From assembly GCA_900556195.1 (NCBI GenBank), contig USOJ01000057.1, positions 1 through 6,724 on the forward strand: a DNA stretch of 6,724 bases, in the 5' to 3' direction. Made by a program: the position numbers and the translations under genes. The notes under the pieces were generated by a model that worked only from the letters and a program-made list of their open reading frames with translations, was not told the DNA's origin and made no database searches. This DNA is from an uncultured Eubacteriales bacterium (GTDB lineage: Bacteria > Bacillota > Clostridia > Christensenellales > Borkfalkiaceae). Below, in pieces: positions 1 to 5,006 of this stretch (position 1 is its first letter; every line of letters starts with the position of its first letter).

Positions 1-1
1 A

Positions 2-588
2 AGCGAACTTGCGGGCGACGTAAAAATCGATCACCCGTATGTTTCGCCGTGCGCGACCGATTATTACACCGAAATGTTTTATTGGGATACCTACTTTATA
101 AATATCGGGCTTATTCTCGACGGATATACGGAACAAGCAAGAAATAACATTGATAATATCTCAAAATTTATTAACGCCCTCGGATTTATGCCTAACGCGA
201 ATTACATTTTAGACAGATCGCAACCTCCGTTCTTCACTCGTATGGTTCATGATTATTACGAGCGGACGGGAGATAAATCCGTTATTGAAGATTATATCGG
301 AACAATATTAAAAGAATACGACTTCTGGCAGACTAAACGCAAAAACGCAATCGGACTTAATTCTTACGGGGCGCACGGTAGCGATGCCGAAATAATGCAA
401 AATTATAATTGGCATCACGGCAGAGTTTTTGAAAACGGAGAAACTGACGAAGAAAAAATGCAGATAGGGCGTGATATTATGGCGATTGCCGAAAGCGGGC
501 TCGATTTCAATATGCGTTTCAAAACGGCTGAAAGTCGTATTGCCGTGCATGAGTTTTCACATCTCGATCTTGACTGTATTTTATACGA
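2..588 (+). pseudogene. GH37 trehalase-like glycosidase, fragment (5' end off window, 3' end lost)
   Basis: The frame is open from the left edge, so the gene began outside the window; the ATG at 74 is internal. The translation carries trehalase hallmarks in order: EMFYWDTYF (compare the family's YYWDSY signature), GFMPNANY, then DRSQPPFF, nearly the same as E. coli TreA's SRSQPPFF. Later come AESGLDFNMRF, whose Asp (codon 503-505) aligns with the catalytic acid in TreA's SGWDFSSRW, and LDLDCILY, matching VDLNSLMF. The family's PGGRF stretch before YWD is replaced by PCATDYYTE, so this may be a divergent GH37-like clade rather than a true trehalase. GH37 enzymes hydrolyse alpha,alpha-trehalose to two glucoses. 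Homology ends abruptly near 588 and the C-terminal half with the catalytic base is absent; the frame continues only to a stop at 632-634. GH38 sequence follows in another frame. The fragment cannot be active as it stands. The family call is firm; the substrate is inference. Confidence 0.8.
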
Positions 589-1093
589 TACGAGTATATC
601 GAGGAATACGTTCCCGAACTGTTCGAAAAAATAAGAGAACTCGTTAAAAAAGGCAAATGGAAGATTACGGGCGGTTGGTATCTGCAACCCGATTGCAATC
701 TGCCGTCGGGCGAAGCGTTCGTAAGGCAAATAGAACTCGGCAGAAAATATTTTGCCGAAAATTCGGCGCGCGCCCGACCGTCGCGACTAATTTCGACAGT
801 TTCGGACATTCCGTCGGACTCGTACAGATACTTAAAAAGTGCGGCTACGACGGCTACCTTTGTTGCCGACCTATGAGTTGGGATAAATCGATGGTTAAAT
901 TGCCCGATACCGAATTTATTGTCGGGTAATCGGCGGGATATACGAATTAAGGCTTTTCAACGGCTCGGACGGCGAAAATCTATGTGAAATTTCTTGCGGC
1001 GAAATCAAAAAATCGTTTTCGTTCGGCAAATACGAAGTTAAAACCGTCGTTTTCGACGGTTGCGATTTCACCGAAAAGCAGATCCGGGAGTAA
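589..1093 (+). pseudogene. GH38 alpha-mannosidase remnant: N-terminal and extreme C-terminal pieces, frameshifted
   Basis: Three reading segments in three frames together spell parts of one GH38 enzyme. From 589 to 761 the frame reads YEYIEEYVPELFEKI, then ITGGWYLQPDCNLPSGEAFVRQ, typical of the N-terminal catalytic domain. From 762 to 929 another frame continues with FGARPTVATNFDSFGHSVG and QILKKCGYDGY; the Asp of NFDSFGH (codon 795-797) is the family's catalytic nucleophile. Adding one A to the four-A run at 758-761 would restore AEKFGARP and join these two segments. After the stop at 927-929 a third frame reads IYELRLFNGSDGEN and KYEVKTVVF, resembling GH38 C-termini (RLFNPTD, EVKTFRL), and ends at the TAA 1091-1093. 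A usual GH38 of about 800-1000 residues has therefore lost most of its interior. GH38 enzymes release alpha-mannose from oligosaccharides. No start codon or RBS is visible at the 5' junction. Certainly not a functional gene as written. Confidence 0.85.
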
Positions 1094-1098
1094 AAACG

Positions 1099-1129
1099 CG
1101 CGAAATGCGGATTAACTTGCGGTTTCGCG
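1099..1129 (+). other. 7-bp inverted repeat ahead of the lipoprotein gene
   Basis: CGCGAAA (1099-1105) and TTTCGCG (1123-1129) could pair around a 17-base loop that itself holds two TGCGG copies. No T-run follows, so it is not a good terminator. It lies between the GH38 stop and the lipoprotein start and might be a regulatory site or chance. Confidence 0.2.
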
Positions 1130-1142
1130 TATCGTATAGAAT

Positions 1143-2342
1143 ATGAAAAACAATTTATTAGCAACGGCGTTGGCAGTCGCGATGTGCTTCGGCGCGGCGG
1201 GATGCTCGTCCGCAGGATCGGGTAACGGTTCCGGCGAATTAAAAACGGAAACGGTTTATAACGGAAAAGGAGTCGCCTTTCTTGCGGAAGCGGCGGAAGA
1301 ATACTTAAACGCGACTACCGCCGACGAACAGGCGAGAGTTTTGCAATATTACGTCGGAGATCAAGCCGACTTTCAAAGATTCGTCGTCAGGTGGGAGAAA
1401 GACGGCGGCGAATCCTATAAGATTTCGGTTGCCGATAATAAAGAATTCGAAAACGCTGCCGAATACGAAACGAGTCGCCGTTCGATAGACGTCGGCGGAA
1501 CGCTCGTTCCGGGTAAAACTTACTACTATAAAATAAAAGGCGAAAAAAAGACCTCGAAGGTCGATAGTTTCGTTATAAAAAATTCTTTAAGACCGATTAA
1601 CGTCGACGGAGCGCATAACGTCAGAGATTTAGGCGGATACGATACCGCAAGCGGTAAAAAAATCTCATACGGAAAAATTTATCGCGGCGGACGGTTGAAT
1701 TCTTCGGGCAACGTTTCGGCGTTAAGCAAAGACGGGCAACGGGTTATGACGGAAGCGCTCGGCATAAAAACCGAAATCGACTTGCGTTTTACCGACGTCG
1801 ACGACGGAAGTCAGACCGAAAGCATTCTCGGAGAGAACGTAAAATACGTAAAAGCGCCGTGTTCGCAGTACGGTATGGTTCTGCCGAAATTCAAAGGCTA
1901 CGGGCTTAAAAAACGCGGATACGTGAAAGGTTCGAAAGAGTCGATTAAAAAGATATTTACGACGCTTGCGGACGAAAACAATTATCCCGTTTATTTTCAT
2001 TGTAACGCGGGCGCGGACAGAACGGGTACGATCGCCTGTCTTATCGAAGCGATTCTTGGCGTTGCCGACGAAGATATGATCAAAGACTTCGAACTCACCA
2101 GTTTTTCGGCGTACGGCAAAAGATATCGCGGCGAAATAAAAGACGGCAAATTTATCAACGGAGTTATGCAGGATAACGACGATAATTTCGTTGCGTTCGG
2201 TATGTTTATGGACGATACGGTAAGATTTTACGGCGACGACGGAGATTCGTTTTCGGCGGCTGCCGAAAAATTCCTTAAAAACGCTTGCGGGGTTACCGAC
2301 GAAGAAATATCTTCCGTAAGAAACATTTTACTTGGTGAGTAG
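1143..2342 (+). CDS. Secreted lipoprotein with Y_phosphatase3-type tyrosine/inositol phosphatase domain
   Basis: The product is 399 residues. The N-terminus has two Lys/Asn-flanked charges, a hydrophobic stretch (LLATALAVAMCFGAAG) and a lipobox-like AAGC with the acylated Cys at 21, then a Ser/Gly-rich linker, so it should be anchored outside the membrane. Residues about 75-147 look like a fibronectin-III-like beta domain (FVVRWEKDGG, LVPGKTYYYKI). From about 150 on comes the phosphatase: NVDGAHNVRDLGGY, KIYRGGRL, EIDLRF, and the P-loop HCNAGADRTG (286-295) with nucleophile Cys287 and Arg293 of the HCx5R signature. This is the Pfam Y_phosphatase3 (IphP/LipA-like) arrangement; known members dephosphorylate phosphotyrosine, phosphoinositides or phytate-like substrates, and which applies here is unknown. 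The stop TAG 1137-1139 lies just upstream in frame, and the next Met would remove the signal peptide, so the ATG at 1143 is preferred, although no good Shine-Dalgarno precedes it. It sits 49 bases after the GH38 remnant and is followed within 2 bases by the next ATG. It appears intact. Confidence 0.88.
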   Translation: MKNNLLATALAVAMCFGAAGCSSAGSGNGSGELKTETVYNGKGVAFLAEAAEEYLNATTADEQARVLQYYVGDQADFQRFVVRWEKDGGESYKISVADNKEFENAAEYETSRRSIDVGGTLVPGKTYYYKIKGEKKTSKVDSFVIKNSLRPINVDGAHNVRDLGGYDTASGKKISYGKIYRGGRLNSSGNVSALSKDGQRVMTEALGIKTEIDLRFTDVDDGSQTESILGENVKYVKAPCSQYGMVLPKFKGYGLKKRGYVKGSKESIKKIFTTLADENNYPVYFHCNAGADRTGTIACLIEAILGVADEDMIKDFELTSFSAYGKRYRGEIKDGKFINGVMQDNDDNFVAFGMFMDDTVRFYGDDGDSFSAAAEKFLKNACGVTDEEISSVRNILLGE

Positions 2343-2344
2343 TT

Positions 2345-2467
2345 ATGGATAAATTGAAATTGGCTTTAATAGGTTTAGGGCAAAGAGAGTTTCGCCTTTA
2401 TTGTATGGCGTTTCCCGATTTTACCGACGGAAAATGGATTTTACGCGACGACGAATTCGCGTCGTAA
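2345..2467 (+). pseudogene. Short remnant of a Gfo/Idh/MocA-type oxidoreductase (40 codons)
   Basis: The ATG lies 2 bases after the lipoprotein stop and is preceded by a fair RBS (GGTGAG at 2334-2339), so it is probably translated by coupling. The first residues, MDKLKLALIGLGQRE, match the first strand and dinucleotide-binding loop of Gfo/Idh/MocA oxidoreductases (usually KLKLALIGLGQRG), and FRLYCMAFPDF fits the following helix. The third Gly of the GxGxxG loop is Glu here. After about residue 27 the resemblance ends and the frame stops at TAA 2465-2467. The family usually has 330-400 residues, so only about 7 percent remains. The last 12 residues (GKWILRDDEFAS) are unplaced; they could be the C-terminus of the same or another gene joined by an internal deletion. 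A genuine small protein cannot be excluded, but a decayed sugar dehydrogenase is the better reading in this glycan locus. Confidence 0.6.
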
Positions 2468-2508
2468 CGTTTAGTCGGGGCTACGACGGTTTTTATCATT
2501 AAATAAAC

Positions 2509-2515
2509 GGAGAAG
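2509..2515 (+). promoter_or_regulatory. RBS of the GH36 gene
   Basis: GGAGAAG ends 2 bases before the ATG at 2518, placing the GGAG core about 5 bases from the start. It fixes the ATG at 2518 as the start. No convincing promoter is visible in the 50 bases between the remnant's stop and this site, so the gene is probably read through from upstream. Confidence 0.7.
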
Positions 2516-2517
2516 AT

Positions 2518-4554
2518 ATGCAGAATAAAAAGTTCGGCCGATTGAATTTCGTAACGGCGGATAACAAAATAACGATAAACGGACTGCCGTTTGCGGAAGT
2601 CGGCGTTTCGGGCAGAGATTGCCCGTATAAACTCGGAGCAAAACTCGTATGCTCGTCCGAAACCGGATTACTCGATTTCGTAAGTTACGTCGAAGACGGC
2701 GATAAGGCGATCGTAACGCAGAAAAACGATATAATTTCGGTAAAAACAGAGTTTGAAAAATACGCTTCGGGCAACGCGATTTCGGTGTCGCTGTCCGTCA
2801 GAAACGAAAGCGGTAAACCCGTCACGCTCGAAAACGCGAGTTTTCTTTACGGACTTGACAAAACCGTGGACGATACGGATAAAATCCGCTATACGCGTTT
2901 CGTTCAGAGCCATCACGCCGAATGTCAGCCGAGAACGGCTACTTTGTTCGATTACGGCTTGTCCGCGCTCGCAAGCGTGGGGCAGGCGAGAGTTTCGGGT
3001 ATGAACGTCGGTTCGTGGTCTACGAAAGAAGAATTGCCGACGGGGATTCTCGAACTTAACGGCGACGGATATCTCGCCTTTCAGATTAACTCGAACAATT
3101 CCTGGTACTACGAGATAAGCGACGTAAACAAGCGATTGTATCTCTGTCTCGACGGCGGAAACTCCGCTTTTAACGGCTGGCATAAAAGACTTAACCCGTA
3201 CGAAACTTACCGAAGCGAAACTTTCGTTCTGGCGTTCGGCAAGAACTTAAACGACGTTTTAGGCTCGTTGACGGATTACAGAAGGGCGATTGCGGGTAAA
3301 TGCCAAGCCGACGAAAATCTGCCTGTGATATTCAACGAGTATATGCACTTTTCGTGGGATTCGCCCGACGAAAACAGAACGAAATCTGCGGCGGCGCGCG
3401 TAGCGGAACTCGGCGTAGAATATTACGTGATCGATTGCGGTTGGCACGACGAAGTCGACGGTAAAATCATTTATCCGTACGTCGGAAAATGGAAAGAAAG
3501 CCACGCTCGTTTCCCGAGCGGTTTAAGAAAAACGACCGACTATATCCGTTCGCTCGGAATGAAAGCGGGGCTTTGGATAGAACCCGAAATAGTCGGGTGC
3601 AAATGCGCGGATATGCTCGATTATTACGGCGACGATTGCTTTTTACACCGAAACGGCGAAAAGATTTTGGTAAGAGGCAGGTATTTTCTCGATTACCGCA
3701 AGACGAAAGTCGTCGATTATATGACCGAAACGATTCGACGGATGGTCGAAGATTACGGTGCGGATTATATCAAACTCGATTATAACGAAGATCTCGGCGT
3801 CGGCGTCGATTGCGAAAACGGCGGTTTCTGCGAAGGACTGAAAGAGAACGCCGCCGCGTATCTTGGCTGGATAGACCGAATTAAAAAACGGTTTCCGTCG
3901 ATACTTTTCGAATCTTGCTCGTCCGGCGGAATGAGAATGGATTACAAAACTTTAAGTAAATTTTCTATAGTGTCCACGTCCGACCAGATCGATTATAAAA
4001 AATACCCGTATATAGCGGGAAACGTCTTATCGGCGGTTTTACCCGAACAGGCGGCGGTATGGAGTTATCCCGTCGTCGACGACGGACGGGCTATTGGCGA
4101 AGACTGCGAACTAAGCGAAAAATGGGTTGAAGAAAATATCGGAAAAGAAAGAGTCATAATCAATACGGTCAACGCGATGCTCGGCAGAATACACCTTGCA
4201 AGCAGAGTGTGGTTGTTACCCGCGGACGGATTGTCGCTCGTAACGGAGGGTATAGATTACTATAAATCGCTTATTGCCGTTAAAAAGGTTGCAAAACCGT
4301 ATTTCCCGATCGGGTTTACGAAGTTCGGACAAAAGCACGTGGCGGCAGGCATTAAGACGGACGATAAAATTTATCTTGCCGTATGGAATCTCGGCGGAGA
4401 TAGAGAATTCGTTATAGATACGGACTGCGAAATAGTCGAAGCGAAAGTCGGCTATCCGCGTAACGAAAAAATTAACTGTCAAATCAACGAAAAATCGTTG
4501 AAAATCGAATTTTCCGAAAATTATCAGGCAAGAATAATAGAAATTACCATATAA
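2518..4554 (+). CDS. GH36-type alpha-galactosidase (cytoplasmic)
   Basis: The 678-residue product has no signal peptide. Residues 1 to about 255 form the beta-rich N-terminal domain usual in GH36. The catalytic barrel starts about 268 with PVIFNEYMHF and holds EYYVIDCGWHDE (301-312), WKESHARFPSGL, GLWIEPEIVG (351-360), YIKLDYN (417-423) with the predicted nucleophile Asp421, ESCSSGGMRMD (465-475) and STSDQID (486-492), where the family's acid/base Asp lies in the S-D-x-x-D motif (Asp489 or Asp492). A beta C-terminal domain follows from about 600. The family hydrolyses terminal alpha-1,6-galactosides such as melibiose and raffinose. At 678 residues it is a little shorter than the common 720-740. 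The usual DDGWF motif is D-C-G-W-H, with a single Asp, which recalls the GH36 subgroup with DAGWY, so specificity may differ from melibiase. It is the only intact glycosidase among three in the window. Confidence 0.9.
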   Translation: MQNKKFGRLNFVTADNKITINGLPFAEVGVSGRDCPYKLGAKLVCSSETGLLDFVSYVEDGDKAIVTQKNDIISVKTEFEKYASGNAISVSLSVRNESGKPVTLENASFLYGLDKTVDDTDKIRYTRFVQSHHAECQPRTATLFDYGLSALASVGQARVSGMNVGSWSTKEELPTGILELNGDGYLAFQINSNNSWYYEISDVNKRLYLCLDGGNSAFNGWHKRLNPYETYRSETFVLAFGKNLNDVLGSLTDYRRAIAGKCQADENLPVIFNEYMHFSWDSPDENRTKSAAARVAELGVEYYVIDCGWHDEVDGKIIYPYVGKWKESHARFPSGLRKTTDYIRSLGMKAGLWIEPEIVGCKCADMLDYYGDDCFLHRNGEKILVRGRYFLDYRKTKVVDYMTETIRRMVEDYGADYIKLDYNEDLGVGVDCENGGFCEGLKENAAAYLGWIDRIKKRFPSILFESCSSGGMRMDYKTLSKFSIVSTSDQIDYKKYPYIAGNVLSAVLPEQAAVWSYPVVDDGRAIGEDCELSEKWVEENIGKERVIINTVNAMLGRIHLASRVWLLPADGLSLVTEGIDYYKSLIAVKKVAKPYFPIGFTKFGQKHVAAGIKTDDKIYLAVWNLGGDREFVIDTDCEIVEAKVGYPRNEKINCQINEKSLKIEFSENYQARIIEITI

Positions 4555-4624
4555 AGAAACCGGACGTAAAAAATATTTCCTCTTTTGACGAAGAATACGG
4601 ACGGTAAAAATATAATGATATAAC

Positions 4625-4658
4625 TTAAGGCGGCAGAACAAACGTTCTGTCGCCTTAA
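4625..4658. terminator. 15-bp hairpin downstream of the GH36 gene, likely terminator or mRNA 3' barrier
   Basis: The arm 4625-4639 (TTAAGGCGGCAGAAC) pairs with 4644-4658 (GTTCTGTCGCCTTAA) over 15 positions, all Watson-Crick but one G-U, with the loop AAAC. It starts 70 bases after the GH36 stop. No real T-run follows on either strand, so it is a non-canonical terminator or an exonuclease-blocking structure ending the glycosidase transcript. Confidence 0.5.
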
Positions 4659-4752
4659 ATCGTACATTATTCAGTTCTCTTTATAAACTTTCCGCGTGGT
4701 CGGGGTTTCGTAAGCCGGTCGTGAAAATTTTTCTTTTACGTAAACGAAAAGG

Positions 4753-4776
4753 AACCGCGGGTTCGACCGCGGTTTT
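4753..4776. terminator. GC-rich 8-bp hairpin, possible terminator
   Basis: AACCGCGG (4753-4760) and CCGCGGTT (4767-4774) pair perfectly around GTTCGA, with a short T-tract immediately after on the + strand and CCTTTTCG after it on the minus strand. The GTTCGA loop recalls a tRNA T-arm, but the closing pair is wrong and no acceptor or D-arm is present. Confidence 0.4.
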
Positions 4777-4826
4777 CATTGGTGGACACATTGGTAAGAT
4801 GTCCGAACAATTAACGTAATTATTAT

Positions 4827-4863
4827 CCCGACTATCGGTATCGTCCGAATCGTCGGGTTTTTT
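4827..4863 (+). terminator. Rho-independent terminator (+ strand)
   Basis: CCCGAC (4827-4832) pairs with GTCGGG (4852-4857), with an inner TCGG/CCGA extension, followed at once by six T (4858-4863). The arrangement and T-run are canonical. Its transcript comes from the left, either read-through from the GH36 gene or an unidentified small RNA. Confidence 0.75.
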
Positions 4864-4912
4864 GCGTTCCGTAAAATTAAAATATATCTCGATTTTATCG
4901 TCATACGCATAC

Positions 4913-4953
4913 GCAACCGCAGGTTGCAAAAATGGCAACGCAAAGTTGGTTGC
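4913..4953. promoter_or_regulatory. Probable operator cluster for the XRE-ADP-ribosylglycohydrolase gene
   Basis: A perfect inverted repeat GCAACC-gca-GGTTGC (4913-4927) is followed by a second GCAAC (4935-4939) facing GGTTGC (4948-4953). The second pair overlaps the -35 box at 4950-4955, an ideal place for a repressor. XRE regulators commonly bind such short palindromes next to their own promoters, so autoregulation by the downstream protein is likely but inferred. Confidence 0.6.
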
Positions 4954-4978
4954 AAAACGTTTTGATTTGTTTTATAAT
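4950..4978 (+). promoter_or_regulatory. Sigma-A-type promoter of the XRE-ADP-ribosylglycohydrolase gene
   Basis: TTGCAA (4950-4955) and a perfect TATAAT (4973-4978) are separated by exactly 17 bases. Transcription should start about 4985, giving a leader of about 22 bases that contains the RBS. This excludes the longer in-frame start at 4932, which lies upstream of the promoter. Confidence 0.8.
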
Positions 4979-4991
4979 TGTTTTGAAGAAA

Positions 4992-4998
4992 AAAGGAG
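4992..4998 (+). promoter_or_regulatory. Strong RBS that decides the start at 5007
   Basis: AAAGGAG ends 8 bases before the ATG at 5007. The alternative in-frame ATG at 4932 has no such site. Confidence 0.85.
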
Positions 4999-5006
4999 TT
5001 ACAATA

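Larger units (their letters stand above)
4555..4912. other. Non-coding interval with several hairpins
   Basis: No gene is supported in these roughly 360 bases. The longest frame, an 85-codon minus-strand frame at 4681-4938, runs through two strong hairpins and has no recognisable product. The interval holds a TTGACG at 4585-4590 and a TATAAT at 4611-4616, but 20 bases apart, longer than the usual 16-18. It also holds three inverted repeats, annotated separately. A small RNA starting about 4623 and ending at the T-run 4858-4863 would be about 240 nt; this is a possibility only. Confidence 0.5.

Noticed and set aside
657..929. 90-codon frame as an independent small gene
   Set aside because: Its first 30 or so codons are out-of-frame noise; only the part from 762 on is meaningful, as a continuation of the GH38 fragment.
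1117..1142. Promoter TTGCGG ... TAGAAT before the lipoprotein gene
   Set aside because: Spacing is only 14 bases and the -10 would directly abut the start codon.
2668..3183. 171-codon minus-strand frame opposite the GH36 gene
   Set aside because: It lies wholly inside a well-supported GH36 domain, lacks an RBS and has composition typical of an antisense shadow.
4745..4800. tRNA suggested by GGTTCGACC
   Set aside because: The T-loop lacks the G53-C61 closing pair, and no acceptor stem, D-arm or anticodon arm can be folded around it.
4681..4938. 85-codon minus-strand frame (MPFLQPAVAYAYDD...)
   Set aside because: It reads through a strong terminator hairpin and a second hairpin, overlaps the operator, has no RBS and shows no known motif.
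4913..4955. CRISPR-like or tandem repeat array of GCAAC/GTTGC
   Set aside because: Only four 5-6 base half-sites with irregular spacing; far too short for an array and better explained as an operator.
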